64,000 nucleotides of DNA from Sulfolobales archaeon (GCA_038897115.1 JAWAXC010000002.1:1-64000), one strand, 5' to 3'; counted from the first letter of the stretch, positions 8,088 to 17,678 are shown. Notes: a model not told the origin generated them from the sequence alone. A program made the numbers and translations.

Positions 8088-9680
8088 TCATCTCTTAGGC
8101 TCTTTAACTATGGTTCTAGCCTGTTCTCTAAAGTAGTTTAGGAGATAGTAGGGGCCACCAACACCTCTTCCAGTAGCTCCGCTAGCTTTCCACCCAACGA
8201 ATGTCTGTGCACCTGGCCAAGCACCTGTTGTAGAGCCTCCCCTTCTATTAGCATATGTAACGCCGAACTCTATCTTTCTGAAGAATAGCTCATATTCGCT
8301 CTCATCCTCAGTGAAGATCCCTGCTGTTAGCCCATATTCTGTGTTGTTAGCCTTCTCAATAGCCTCCTCCAAGGTATCGAATTCAGAGACTAAGAGTATT
8401 GGTAGGAAGAGCTCTTGCTTCCAGAGATAGTGATCCTCAGGAACACCGATGATTACAGTTGGCTCTACATAGAATCCCCTCGCATAGAACCCCTCTTCGA
8501 GAACCCTTCCCCCAACTAGGATTTTGCCACCTGCTTTTACGGCATCCTCTATATATTTTCTGTAGTTCTCAACAGCCCTTCTATTTATCACAGGGCCTAG
8601 GAAAACCTCTCTCCTCCTAGGATCTCCCACCACTACCTTCTTAACCCTTTCAACTAGTTTCGCTATGAACTCATCCCTTATCCTTCTATCTACATATAGC
8701 CTTGATGTTGCACTACACTTCTGCCCCCCATATCCGAATGCAGCCCTCACAGTACCTTCAACAGCTTTATCGAGATCTGCTTTAGCAGTAACTATAGTTG
8801 GGTTCTTACTCCCCATCTCAAGCACTATTGGCTTTGGATATGGCTGCTCCGAGGTGAATCTCCTATATAGCCTCATACCAACATCTCTAGAACCTGTGAA
8901 TGCTATTCCAGCAACTAGTCTATGGGATACAAATACATCCTCGAACTCCTCACCAGGGCCTGTAACTAGGTTAAGCACTCCTGGTGGGATTCCACCATCC
9001 ATATATATTTTATATAGTAATGTAGCTGTTAGAGGTGCCTCACTAGTAGGCTTCCAAACAACTGTGTTGCCTGTGAGGAGGGCTCCCAGCATCATTCCAT
9101 TTGCAAGCATTAATGGGAAGTTAAAGGGCGATATAACTACCCACACGCCATAGGGTCTAGCAACGCTCCAGGTCTCCTCTCCAGGCGCTCCAGGCATCAT
9201 CTTCTTTATATATCCATTCTCCCTCTCCATTAGATCGGTATAGTATCTTATCGCATCTATAGCCTCGTGAACCTCGGCTAGGGCTTCGAGCCTGTTTTTA
9301 CCAACCTCATATGTTATTGCTGCTGCAAGCTCGAATCTCCTGGCCTCAATTATATCAGCTATCTTCCTAAAGATTCTCACCCTATCTCTCCAATTACTCT
9401 CTCCCCACTCCTTGAAGGCTTCATAAGCTGCCTTTAGAGCCTCAACAGCGTGATCCCTAGAACCCCTCTGGAACCTCCCAATAAGGATACTAGTATCTAT
9501 TGGGCTCCTCTTCTCAAACTCCTTATCACTATAGACCTCCTTACCAGCTATATACATCGAATATCTCTTACCCAGAAGCTCCTTCTCAACGGTGGAGAGG
9601 GTCTCCTCATACTTAGGATGTATCGATTCATCTGCTAAGAGGGTTACATATGTTATTTTATGGCTACTCAAACCATCCAC
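8088..9680 (-). CDS. Aldehyde dehydrogenase, 1-pyrroline-5-carboxylate dehydrogenase-like
   Basis: This 530-residue NAD(P)-dependent aldehyde dehydrogenase has catalytic Cys322 in GYGGQKCSAT, general-base Glu288 in VLEMGSKN and Asn187 in SPFNFP. The long N-terminal arm before the Rossmann domain and its length resemble RocA-type glutamate-semialdehyde dehydrogenases of proline breakdown. It is transcribed alone and divergently from the glucan phosphorylase. Substrate assignment is by overall resemblance only; another semialdehyde is possible. Confidence 0.85.
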   Translation of the reverse strand: MDGLSSHKITYVTLLADESIHPKYEETLSTVEKELLGKRYSMYIAGKEVYSDKEFEKRSPIDTSILIGRFQRGSRDHAVEALKAAYEAFKEWGESNWRDRVRIFRKIADIIEARRFELAAAITYEVGKNRLEALAEVHEAIDAIRYYTDLMERENGYIKKMMPGAPGEETWSVARPYGVWVVISPFNFPLMLANGMMLGALLTGNTVVWKPTSEAPLTATLLYKIYMDGGIPPGVLNLVTGPGEEFEDVFVSHRLVAGIAFTGSRDVGMRLYRRFTSEQPYPKPIVLEMGSKNPTIVTAKADLDKAVEGTVRAAFGYGGQKCSATSRLYVDRRIRDEFIAKLVERVKKVVVGDPRRREVFLGPVINRRAVENYRKYIEDAVKAGGKILVGGRVLEEGFYARGFYVEPTVIIGVPEDHYLWKQELFLPILLVSEFDTLEEAIEKANNTEYGLTAGIFTEDESEYELFFRKIEFGVTYANRRGGSTTGAWPGAQTFVGWKASGATGRGVGGPYYLLNYFREQARTIVKEPKR

Positions 9681-9805
9681 CAGAGTTTCTATTGCTAGAA
9701 GAGATATATCTTTAAAGAGGAAAACACTCTATTCAGATCCCATGTTGATGGGGGATTCTATTTTTAAGGCTTATAGGGTGGATTAGATACTCTATAGAGG
9801 TTAAA

Positions 9806-11362
9806 ATGGCTATTTTAAGCATCACCATGGAGATCGCTTTAGAAGAAGTTCCAATATATGCAGGCGGTCTAGGCGTTCTAGAGGGGGATAAGTTCTACGC
9901 AATGGCTAGGAAGGGGCTAGAGTACTATGTGATTACATTATTTCATAGGAATGGCTATGTTGAATATGAATATAGAGATGGCTCTTTCATCGAGAAGGAT
10001 CAAGAGCCTGTGATATCCCAGATCGAGGGTAAGCTTAAAAAGGAGAAAGAGCTGGCAGTTACCACAAAACTATATGGAGAGATAAGGGTCGAACCACTTG
10101 TCTATGAGATGGGGAAGGCTAAGGCGATCTATTTAAAGCCTGTGTATCCTGATAATATAGCATATATAGCTAGAAGGCTATATATAGAGGATTCGCCGGA
10201 GCAGGCTATAACTAAATATATAGTCCTCGCTAGATCCTCCGCCCAATATATAAGGGAGAGGATAGGTGTTGATAAAATAGAGTATATAGATCTTCAGGAG
10301 AGCAATGCCTCCCTAGCCGCTCTAGCTTTAAAAGAGATTAGAGATCGGGTGAGGCTTGTGATCCATACCCCAGGGCCTTGGGGCCATCCTATGATCCCCG
10401 GTGAGATTGTTGGAAAGGAGTTTGAAGTAGATGTTGGGAGCGGGCTTAAGAGGCTAACAGATATAGTTCTAGACCATGTTGAGAGAGGATATGCTGTATC
10501 TAGAAAACATCTCGAGACACTCTCAAGAATCTTTCCCCAGCACTATTGGAAGCTGAGCTATGTTAGAAACGGTGTTGATCTTGATAGGTGGAGCCATAAG
10601 GAGATAAAATCACTGGCATCCAAGGGTTTAAGGAATATAGGGTTATATGAGTTTAAAAGGGCCAGAGATAGTGCTAGGGAGGATCTAATATCTCTTTTAA
10701 GATCTAAGAAGCCTGGGGTCAGAGTTGGAAGAGCTATAGTAGCCTGGGCTAGAAGGATTACTAGGTATAAGAGACCCTATCTTGTTGAGAGGCTTATAGG
10801 GGAACTGGGTAGGGAGTTAGATGTAACATTCGTCCTAGCTGGCAAGGCTCATCCACGGGATGGAGATGGTAGGGAGATGATGATGCGATTTAGAAAGCTT
10901 CATGAGGAGATGGATAACGTTGTATATATATATGATTATGGCTTAGAAGAGGCAAGAACAATACTAAGCGGTGCAGATCTACTGCTATTCACACCATTTC
11001 CAGGGTGGGAGGCCTGTGGTACGAGCTATATGAAGGCTGGGATCAACGGAGTCCCAACTCTATCCTCAAGGGATGGTGGTGTGCTAGAAACAATAATAGA
11101 TAGATACAATGGATGGTTATTCGGCTTGGAGGTTACACAGTTTATAAATATATATGAAGATACCGCAAGCGTATCTAAAATAGATGAAGAGGACTATAGA
11201 GATCTTAGGAAAAAGCTTATAGAGATCCTGAGCATTATAGAGAAGGATTTAGATATATATTTAGAAATATCTCTTAATGCTTTAAAAAGCTTCAGAATAT
11301 CCTCAGACATATATAGAGCTCTAGAGGAATATGGCTATATTAGGGGAGCCCGGGCTTCATAG
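9806..11362 (+). CDS. Alpha-glucan (glycogen) phosphorylase, GT35 type
   Basis: This 518-residue enzyme shows the phosphorylase N-terminal signature MEIALEEVPIYAGGLGVL, an RRITRYKRP motif (317-324), and WEACGTSYMKAGINGVP with Lys410 at the pyridoxal-phosphate lysine position. It should release glucose 1-phosphate from glycogen or maltodextrin. It is much shorter than the ~840-residue eukaryotic enzymes, as is normal for the archaeal short forms. It stands alone between a divergent dehydrogenase and the csl4 operon. Confidence 0.85.
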   Translation: MAILSITMEIALEEVPIYAGGLGVLEGDKFYAMARKGLEYYVITLFHRNGYVEYEYRDGSFIEKDQEPVISQIEGKLKKEKELAVTTKLYGEIRVEPLVYEMGKAKAIYLKPVYPDNIAYIARRLYIEDSPEQAITKYIVLARSSAQYIRERIGVDKIEYIDLQESNASLAALALKEIRDRVRLVIHTPGPWGHPMIPGEIVGKEFEVDVGSGLKRLTDIVLDHVERGYAVSRKHLETLSRIFPQHYWKLSYVRNGVDLDRWSHKEIKSLASKGLRNIGLYEFKRARDSAREDLISLLRSKKPGVRVGRAIVAWARRITRYKRPYLVERLIGELGRELDVTFVLAGKAHPRDGDGREMMMRFRKLHEEMDNVVYIYDYGLEEARTILSGADLLLFTPFPGWEACGTSYMKAGINGVPTLSSRDGGVLETIIDRYNGWLFGLEVTQFINIYEDTASVSKIDEEDYRDLRKKLIEILSIIEKDLDIYLEISLNALKSFRISSDIYRALEEYGYIRGARAS

Positions 11363-11673
11363 AGCATAAGTTTTTCAAATATCTATCCTTAGTTTCATAG
11401 AGATCCAATAATTTAGGATTACAGCTGCAAGCCTTGCCCTTTAGGGTAGGGATGAGACCGGCTATATCCTCCTCTTTTATATATCTGGCTTAGTATAGAG
11501 TTTGTATTATGGATCTCCAATCAGATCTTTTTAACATCTATCACAACATTGTTTGGTTCATTTATCTTTAATGTGAGAAATAATTCGATATTTAAAGGCG
11601 ATGGATATGTATTAGATGCTCACTATTTAATAATCTAGTATCTCATTAATTCATATGAGGAGGTGAAGAAGCT
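11363..11673. other. Intergenic region before csl4
   Basis: Apart from the hairpin at 11421-11457 (listed separately), this 311-base gap is AT-rich and non-coding. A TATA-like stretch near 11588-11600 may drive csl4, which has a strong ribosome site AGGAGGTGA (11657-11665) nine bases before its ATG. Nothing else is recognised. Confidence 0.4.
11421..11457 (+). repeat. Hairpin family copy A (TnpB-element-like end)
   Basis: It begins ACAGCTGCAAG and continues with an 8-bp stem CCTTGCCC/GGGTAGGG (two G-U pairs) closing the loop TTTA. It aligns with the terminal hairpins at 40490, 30968, 42192 and 60110. It is a solo copy in the spacer downstream of the glucan phosphorylase. It looks like a relic or short non-autonomous form of an IS200/IS605-type element end; no tnpB is adjacent. 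Confidence 0.55.
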
Positions 11674-12228
11674 ATGGCAAGTGAGCAATGGGTTCTCCCA
11701 GGAACTATGTTAGGCGTTATTGAAGAATATTTTCCTGGGAGTAATGTGTATGAGCTTAATGGAAAGCTATATTCAAGCGTTATTGGCTCTCCAAAGCTTG
11801 ATATGGTTAGAAGGGTTGTGTGGGTGGAACCTAGAAGCAAGATCCAGATGCCAACACCTGGCTCGATGGTATATGCGTATGTAATAAGTGTTAGAGATGA
11901 ATCCTCTCTTCTAAGGATCATCGCTTCAGATCTTAGGAAACCATATAAGCAGGGGTATGCGGGCATCCTACATATATCTCAGGCTAGGCAGGATCCTAGT
12001 GAGAGGAGTCTTCTAGATATAATAAGAATCGGAGATCTAGTATATGCTAAGGTTTTATCGAGGAATAATCCATATATCTTATCTTTGAGAGCCCCAAAAG
12101 CAGGGGTTGTTCTTACAATGTGCCCGAAATGTGCTAGCTATATGAGACCAAAGGGTGGGAAGCTAGTATGCCCAAGATGCGGGTTTGAGGATAGCAGGAG
12201 GATCTCACCACTCTATATAACGATATAG
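11674..12228 (+). CDS. csl4: Exosome complex subunit Csl4
   Basis: This 184-residue cap protein of the archaeal RNA exosome has an N-terminal domain beginning VLPGTMLGVIEEYFPGSNVY, a central S1 RNA-binding domain, and a C-terminal zinc ribbon CPKC...CPRCG (~148-167). It recruits RNA and DnaG to the Rrp41/42 nuclease ring. A strong Shine-Dalgarno supports the start. It is followed by one base and then the TIM-barrel gene, so these two and secY are probably co-transcribed. Confidence 0.95.
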   Translation: MASEQWVLPGTMLGVIEEYFPGSNVYELNGKLYSSVIGSPKLDMVRRVVWVEPRSKIQMPTPGSMVYAYVISVRDESSLLRIIASDLRKPYKQGYAGILHISQARQDPSERSLLDIIRIGDLVYAKVLSRNNPYILSLRAPKAGVVLTMCPKCASYMRPKGGKLVCPRCGFEDSRRISPLYITI

Positions 12229-12229
12229 G

Positions 12230-13087
12230 ATGCCTAGTATGCCCAGGCTGGGTTTTTCTGTTTGGAGAGAGGATGCTAAGAGGATCTCGGAGCTGGTTTC
12301 TAAACTCATAGAAGCTGGCTATGATCATGTTGAAGTGAGTATCGAAAGCCCAATGGATCTAGAGGATCCTGGGTTATCTCTCATAATAAACACTATCAGG
12401 GGTGCAGGTCTCAGCATAGGCTTCCATGCCCCGTGGAAGGAAATATATATAGCATCTCCTGTGGAGGAGATAAGATCTGCTGCCGTTGATGTCATAGCTA
12501 AGGTTTTAAGGACTATCCTTAGATTCGAGCCTGAATATTTTGTCCTACACGGCTCTAGCGAGCAGAATATCTGCTCCAAAAACGAAGATCTATGTCTAGC
12601 TCAGTTAGGGAAATCCATGGAATCCCTTTTAAAGATATATGGGAACATATATATAGAGACGATTCAAGGTATATGTTGTGGGAAGATCTCGCAGATCTTA
12701 AAGCTTATGGAAATATATAGAGAGCTTAGAGCCTGTCTAGACCTAGCACATATAGCTGTGGAAAACATGGTTAAGGGTAAGAATAAATGGCCATCAAGGA
12801 TAGCTGATGCTCTAAACGAGATCCCAGAATCCGTGGGCAAAAGATCACCATTGATCCATTTACATGGCCTGAAGGGCGGAGATAAGAGGGTGAGGACGCA
12901 CTATGACTTCTCCTACACGCCTCTAGGGGCTGAGGATATTGCTAGGGCTGCTAGGTTATGGGGTGTTAAATATATAGTTTTCGAGGTATTCTATAGATCA
13001 GCAGGCGATCCTATAGAACCATCAGATCTATATGAAGAGATTAAAAAAATGCGAGGATGGCTCTCACTACTAGGAGGCTCAACTTAA
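12230..13087 (+). CDS. TIM-barrel protein, AP-endonuclease-2/sugar-isomerase superfamily
   Basis: This 285-residue protein has the strand-helix repeats and metal-ligand pattern of the endonuclease IV/xylose-isomerase-like superfamily: FHAPWKE, FVLHGSSE, Glu in IETIQG, CLDLAHI, LIHLHG and Glu in VFEVFY. Members act as DNA apurinic endonucleases or as isomerases and epimerases; which applies here cannot be read. It follows csl4 almost directly and its end overlaps the longest possible secY frame. Confidence 0.7.
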   Translation: MPSMPRLGFSVWREDAKRISELVSKLIEAGYDHVEVSIESPMDLEDPGLSLIINTIRGAGLSIGFHAPWKEIYIASPVEEIRSAAVDVIAKVLRTILRFEPEYFVLHGSSEQNICSKNEDLCLAQLGKSMESLLKIYGNIYIETIQGICCGKISQILKLMEIYRELRACLDLAHIAVENMVKGKNKWPSRIADALNEIPESVGKRSPLIHLHGLKGGDKRVRTHYDFSYTPLGAEDIARAARLWGVKYIVFEVFYRSAGDPIEPSDLYEEIKKMRGWLSLLGGST

Positions 13088-13119
13088 AAGTCTCCAAAGA
13101 CATTGTAGGTGGGAAGGAG

Positions 13120-14535
13120 TTGGGCGTTCTAGATGCGTTAGCATCTATAGGGGAGTACATACCTGGTGTGCCTAAGCCTGCTGTGAAGCCTAGCCTGGGA
13201 ATCAGATTTCTATATACCTTCCTAGCTGTTGCTATATACGTATTAATGGCGTCCACCCCTATCTATGGGATCCAGCATACTGCTGGCGCTGCAGCAGCCC
13301 TCCCAACAATCGTGCAGATTGTATTCGCATCTTCCCAAGGCACCCTTGCCCAGCTTGGTATAGGGCCTATAGTTACTGCTGGCCTTATAATGCAGATCCT
13401 TGTTGGATCTAAACTCATAGATCTAGATCTCTCAAAACCTGAGGGGAGGAGAACATTCACCCTAGCCCAGAAATCCCTCTCACTAATAATAGCCGGTGTA
13501 GAGGCTGGAGGCTTCGTGATAGTCGGATCTAACTTCTGGGAGCTCACAGGGCCTAACCCCGTGTTTGATGTTGCCGCGAGCCCCCTGATAAGATTCGTTG
13601 TATGGCTGCAGCTCGTAAGTGCAACGCTTATAGTGATTCTCTTGGATGAGATGCTTCAGAAGGGCTGGGGGATAGGGAGTGGGATATCTCTCTTCATACT
13701 AACTGGAACCGCTGGCGTTATAGTTAATGATCTCTTCTCGCCCTTCCCAGTATCAACAGGCTCTCAGGAGCCTCTTGGCTTTATACCATATATAACATAT
13801 AGCTTGATGGGTGGAAGCCTAACCATCGAGAATCTATTTGTTAGATATAACCCAAATCTGGGGTATCTACCCGCTCTTATGGGGCTTCTATCCTTTATAA
13901 TAATGGCGGTTGTTCTGATCTATCTACAGAGGATGAAGGTATATATCCCAGTAACTACTCAGAGGCTGAGGGGGCTCAAGACAAGGGTGCCTCTACAGTT
14001 CCTCTACGTAACCAACATGCCAGTGCTCCTTGTCTCGATACTATTCTCGGATCTCCTGATCTTCAGGGCGATATTAGGTGGAACAGGTGCTAGCAGTATC
14101 TTGGATCAGGTGCTTCTCTACCTAACACCTCCCCGGGGATATCTAGAGCTGATAGCTAACCCAACCAGGGTAGCGGTTTACACCGTGATCTTCACCTTGC
14201 TAGCCCTCGCATTTGCCTTTATGTGGGTCGAGGTAGCTGGTCTCAACCCATCTGGGCAGGCTGAGAAGATAATACAGTCGGGGCTAGAGATTCCAGGGCT
14301 TAGAAGGAATCCCAAGGTGCTAGAGATCCTCCTTGGAAGATATATCTACCCACTAACCCTTCTAAGCACGCTAATAGTTGTTGCTCTAGTTATAATCGCT
14401 GATCTAACACTAGCATATGGCTCTGGTGTTGGGATACTGCTATCGATAGGTATAGTTGAGCAGTATTACCTATTGATAGTAAGAGAGAGAGCTATCGAGG
14501 CGTATCCAGCGCTTAAGAAGATACTTGGAGAATAA
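13120..14535 (+). CDS. secY: Protein translocase subunit SecY
   Basis: This is the channel-forming subunit of the Sec translocon with ten membrane segments. The plug region after helix 1 (TPIYGIQH...) and the cytosolic loop TTQRLRGLKTRVPLQF are clear. The frame could start at ATG 13057, overlapping the previous gene by 31 bases. I prefer TTG 13120: it follows AGGTGGG (13107-13113) at 6 bases and gives the family-typical N-terminus GVLDALASIGEYIPGVPKP, ~471 residues. secY usually sits in the spc ribosomal operon; here it follows exosome and TIM-barrel genes. Confidence 0.95.
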   Translation: MGVLDALASIGEYIPGVPKPAVKPSLGIRFLYTFLAVAIYVLMASTPIYGIQHTAGAAAALPTIVQIVFASSQGTLAQLGIGPIVTAGLIMQILVGSKLIDLDLSKPEGRRTFTLAQKSLSLIIAGVEAGGFVIVGSNFWELTGPNPVFDVAASPLIRFVVWLQLVSATLIVILLDEMLQKGWGIGSGISLFILTGTAGVIVNDLFSPFPVSTGSQEPLGFIPYITYSLMGGSLTIENLFVRYNPNLGYLPALMGLLSFIIMAVVLIYLQRMKVYIPVTTQRLRGLKTRVPLQFLYVTNMPVLLVSILFSDLLIFRAILGGTGASSILDQVLLYLTPPRGYLELIANPTRVAVYTVIFTLLALAFAFMWVEVAGLNPSGQAEKIIQSGLEIPGLRRNPKVLEILLGRYIYPLTLLSTLIVVALVIIADLTLAYGSGVGILLSIGIVEQYYLLIVRERAIEAYPALKKILGE

Positions 14536-14543
14536 TTCAAGAA

Positions 14544-14573
14544 CTTTTTAACCTCCACACATATGATCATATG
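14544..14573 (+). promoter_or_regulatory. Promoter and candidate operator of the DtxR-type gene
   Basis: A TATA-like CTTTTTAA (14544-14551) is followed by a perfect 14-bp palindrome CATATGATCATATG (14560-14573). The palindrome ends nine bases before the TTG start and covers the expected transcription start. This is the position where a dimeric DtxR/MntR repressor would block its own transcription. Autoregulation is inferred. Confidence 0.55.
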
Positions 14574-14581
14574 GATGTGTT

Positions 14582-15049
14582 TTGGAGAAAACAGCATATG
14601 ATCAGCTTTACAATGTGATTAGAAGAGGTCATAATAGGAAGGATAGAAAAAGCTCAGCGGTTGAGGAGTACCTCGAGACGATCCACGAGCTTGAGAAGAT
14701 AATGGGATGGGTCAGAATAAAGGATCTATCGAAGATATTGAATGTGAAACCAAGCAGCGTTACCAAAACAATAAAAAAGCTACACTCAGAAGGCCTAGTT
14801 ATATATGAAAGATACAGAGGTGTTAGACTTAGCGCATCAGGCATCGAAGCTGTGCACAAGCTTGGAAGAAAACACAAGATCCTAGCGGAGCTCTTAAAAG
14901 AAGCAGGCTTAGAAGAGATCGAGGCCCAGGCGGAGGCTGAAAGGCTAGAGCATATCATACCGGATAACCTCATAGAGCGTCTAGAAAGACTTCTCAAGAA
15001 ATATAGAGAAATAATGAGCATATGTAGAGAAAACCGTGTACAAGGATAA
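14582..15049 (+). CDS. DtxR/MntR family metal-dependent transcriptional regulator
   Basis: This 155-residue regulator has an N-terminal winged helix (SSAVEEYLETIHELEKIMGW, RIKDLSKILNVKPSSVTKTI) and the dimerization and metal-binding domain typical of MntR/IdeR (RKHKILAELLKEAGLEEIEA, EAERLEHIIPDNLIERLERL). Glu and His residues of the second part match the metal-site region. It would sense Mn2+ or Fe2+ and repress uptake genes. There is no SH3-like third domain, so it is MntR-sized. It starts at TTG; a palindrome upstream suggests autoregulation. Confidence 0.9.
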   Translation: MEKTAYDQLYNVIRRGHNRKDRKSSAVEEYLETIHELEKIMGWVRIKDLSKILNVKPSSVTKTIKKLHSEGLVIYERYRGVRLSASGIEAVHKLGRKHKILAELLKEAGLEEIEAQAEAERLEHIIPDNLIERLERLLKKYREIMSICRENRVQG

Positions 15050-15144
15050 AGCTGGTTATAAGGTATATTTCAATATCATGCAAGTAGTGAAAGAGAAAGA
15101 TCCATGTAAATCCCCTTTTCTATTAAAATCATAATACACTATCT

Positions 15145-16014
15145 CTATAAACTCCTATGTTGCTCGGCTCTACTTTTAATTCTCCTACTTAGATCTCTAG
15201 CCATATCCTCAACCCTTATATATCTGCCCAGCCCTGTTCTAACCCCTACTACAGTTACTTGAAGCGGCATGTATCCATTCTCCTCTAGGAAGCCTATATC
15301 ACCTAGTATCTCTTCTACGTCTCCATCTCTCACTATAGATCCATGTTTCATAACAACTACTCTATCAGCTACCTCACCTATCAATTGTAGATCATGTGCT
15401 ATTAGAATTATTGAGTGGCCCTCCATTACTAGCTTTCTAAGTATTTGGAGCATCTGAAGAGATCTTCTATAATCTATTCCTGCAAAGGGCTCATCCAAGA
15501 TAATTACGTCTGGCTTGAGAGCCAGCACTGTTGCTATTGCTAGTCTGTGCCTCTCGCCAAAGCTTAGAATATGTGGAGAGAGTGTTAGCGGTTTCCTAAG
15601 ATCTACTGCCTTTAAGGCATATTCGATTCTTTCATCAATCTCCTCCTTACTATAGCCTAGCTTTTTAAGTCCAGATGCTATTTCATCATATATTGTTGCT
15701 GCAAATATCTGTGAATCTGGGTTTTGGAAGACATATCCGACATGCCTAGCTATCTTTGATGTAGGAGTTCTCCTAGTATCCATTCCAAGGACTTTTACAA
15801 AGCCTCTATGGGGCTTTAGAAGGCCGTTTAAATGCTTCGCAAGTGTTGTTTTTCCAGCCCCGCTTTCTCCTATTAATCCTATAAACTCTCCTCTCGATAT
15901 ATTTAGGCTAACGTCTTTTAGAGCCCACTCACTTCCTTGGCTATATCTATACCACAGGTTTTTAGCTTCTATTAGTATATCCAAGATGATCACCAAGGAT
16001 TCTCTTAATAGCAT
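15145..16014 (-). CDS. ecfA2: ECF transporter ATPase EcfA2
   Basis: This 289-residue ABC ATPase is the last gene of the ECF operon. It has Walker A GESGAGKT, a Q-loop in YVFQNPDSQIFAATIYDEI (characteristic of ECF ATPases), the signature LSFGERHRLAIA and Walker B VIILDEPF. It overlaps the upstream ecfA by 53 bases, indicating tight coupling. It should form a heterodimer with that ATPase to energize vitamin or metabolite uptake through EcfT and the S component. Confidence 0.93.
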   Translation of the reverse strand: MLLRESLVIILDILIEAKNLWYRYSQGSEWALKDVSLNISRGEFIGLIGESGAGKTTLAKHLNGLLKPHRGFVKVLGMDTRRTPTSKIARHVGYVFQNPDSQIFAATIYDEIASGLKKLGYSKEEIDERIEYALKAVDLRKPLTLSPHILSFGERHRLAIATVLALKPDVIILDEPFAGIDYRRSLQMLQILRKLVMEGHSIILIAHDLQLIGEVADRVVVMKHGSIVRDGDVEEILGDIGFLEENGYMPLQVTVVGVRTGLGRYIRVEDMARDLSRRIKSRAEQHRSL

Positions 16015-16843
16015 CTATACCTTCACTAACGGTTACGGGGATTCTGTGGATCTCTAAGCCCTCCTCGGCTAGTCTATAGAAGACCTCGCTAATCATGGGA
16101 GGTCTAATACCTGTCCTTCTCACGAGATCAGGATCTCCGAAGACTTCTCTAGGATCTCCGAACGCTTCTATTCTACCATTATTCATTATAGCAATCTTAT
16201 CAGCAACCTCAACAGCCCATTCTATTCTATGCTCGACAACGATCACCGTGATCCTTGCTTCCCTCTTAAGCCTCTCTATTAGGCCTAAGACTCTAGCAGT
16301 GCCTATGTGATCCAGCATTGATGTTGGCTCATCGAGGATCAGGATTCTGGGCTTTAGAGCAAGTACAGATGCTATGGCAAGGATCTGTTTTTCACCAGCT
16401 GATAGAGATCTTGGAGATTGTCTAGCCTTCCCCTCTAATCCAACATATCTGATCACATCCCAAGCCCTCGCAAGGATCTCTTCCCTCGGAAGACCTAGAT
16501 TCTCTAGACCCATAATTACCTCCTCGAGCACTGTGGGCATTAGAAGCTGGGAATCTGGGTTTTGAAAGACGAAGCCAACATTTCTCACAATATCCTCAGG
16601 ACGTAAGTTCAGGATTTCTCTCCCAAGCACCCTTACAGATCCCTTTATCTCTCCTTTAATCATATTTGGTATAATTCCTGCTAATATATAGAGGAGCGTT
16701 GATTTACCACATCCAGAAGGCCCCATTATCGCTACAAATTCACCCTCTCTGATATTGATGTTTACACCTCTCAAGACCCAATCCTCTGAGAGTGGGTATC
16801 TGAACCATAGATCCTCAATCTCTATTGCATAGCCCAAAGCCAT
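15962..16843 (-). CDS. ecfA1: ECF transporter ATPase EcfA1
   Basis: This 293-residue ECF ATPase has Walker A GPSGCGKST, the ECF Q-loop FVFQNPDSQLLMPTVLEEVI, the signature LSAGEKQILAIA and Walker B ILILDEPTS. It lies 8 bases downstream of ecfT and overlaps ecfA2. The two ATPases are different enough to be a dedicated heterodimer rather than one duplicated gene. Confidence 0.93.
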   Translation of the reverse strand: MALGYAIEIEDLWFRYPLSEDWVLRGVNINIREGEFVAIMGPSGCGKSTLLYILAGIIPNMIKGEIKGSVRVLGREILNLRPEDIVRNVGFVFQNPDSQLLMPTVLEEVIMGLENLGLPREEILARAWDVIRYVGLEGKARQSPRSLSAGEKQILAIASVLALKPRILILDEPTSMLDHIGTARVLGLIERLKREARITVIVVEHRIEWAVEVADKIAIMNNGRIEAFGDPREVFGDPDLVRRTGIRPPMISEVFYRLAEEGLEIHRIPVTVSEGIDAIKRILGDHLGYTNRS

Positions 16844-16850
16844 AGCCTCC

Positions 16851-17678
16851 CTATAGGGGTTTTGGGATAAGGCTATATAGTGAGAAGCCCATTAACCTAT
16901 AAACGGCTATAGAGGTATATATTGCTATAATCAATATAGATGCTAATGTATCTTTTCTACCCCATTGGAGGGGAAAGGCATAGCTTCTAACCCTCGAATA
17001 TCCAAAGCCCCTTACCATTAGAGTTATGCTTAGCTCCCATGCAAGGCTCATTATCCTTATGATCAGGGGTATGAAGACAGGGATCATGTTGGAAACCCTT
17101 TTAACCGGGTTCTTAGAATCCACCTCTATCCCTCTAGCTTTCTGCACATCCATTATATTTCTGATCTCCGTAACAGCTAGTGTAAGCATTCTAAGTGATA
17201 GGAGGAACATAAAGCCAGCTTTATATGGTAGCCCCAGCTTTGTAGATACCTGGATAAGATCGTATGGCTTAACTGTTGAGAGAAAGATTGTCATGGCGAT
17301 TACTGGATTCACTATTAAGAAGAACTTCCCAGTCCCAACGAGGAGCCCCACATCTGTTATCCTTATACCAGCGAGGGGGAATGTAAAGAGGTACTCCCCA
17401 GTATTCTGGTAATAGCTTGCCCATACCAGAATGGCAACTAGGAAGAATATAGAGCTATAGAGGAAAGTTAATAAAAACCTTATCAAAGGAAGTCTAGCGA
17501 GGATCATTCCTATAAGCAATGAGATAAAGATCAAGGAAGATACAGAGCCATCGAATTGGCATATTATCGAGGATATTAGCACCATAGCGAACCACAAGAT
17601 CTTAACCCTAGGATCTAGAGAGTGGATCAGGCTTTTCCTATCTACATATAGCCCTAACTCGCTCATCGCCTTCCACAC
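16851..17678 (-). CDS. ecfT: ECF transporter transmembrane subunit EcfT
   Basis: This 275-residue membrane protein couples the two ATPases to the substrate-binding subunit. It contains the characteristic coupling-helix motifs KARGIEVD and MVRGFGYS (the two A/V-R-G motifs that contact the ATPases), with LDPRVKILWF near the N-terminus. It overlaps the amidohydrolase stop by 16 bases, so the deaminase is embedded in the transporter operon. Confidence 0.92.
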   Translation of the reverse strand: MWKAMSELGLYVDRKSLIHSLDPRVKILWFAMVLISSIICQFDGSVSSLIFISLLIGMILARLPLIRFLLTFLYSSIFFLVAILVWASYYQNTGEYLFTFPLAGIRITDVGLLVGTGKFFLIVNPVIAMTIFLSTVKPYDLIQVSTKLGLPYKAGFMFLLSLRMLTLAVTEIRNIMDVQKARGIEVDSKNPVKRVSNMIPVFIPLIIRIMSLAWELSITLMVRGFGYSRVRSYAFPLQWGRKDTLASILIIAIYTSIAVYRLMGFSLYSLIPKPL

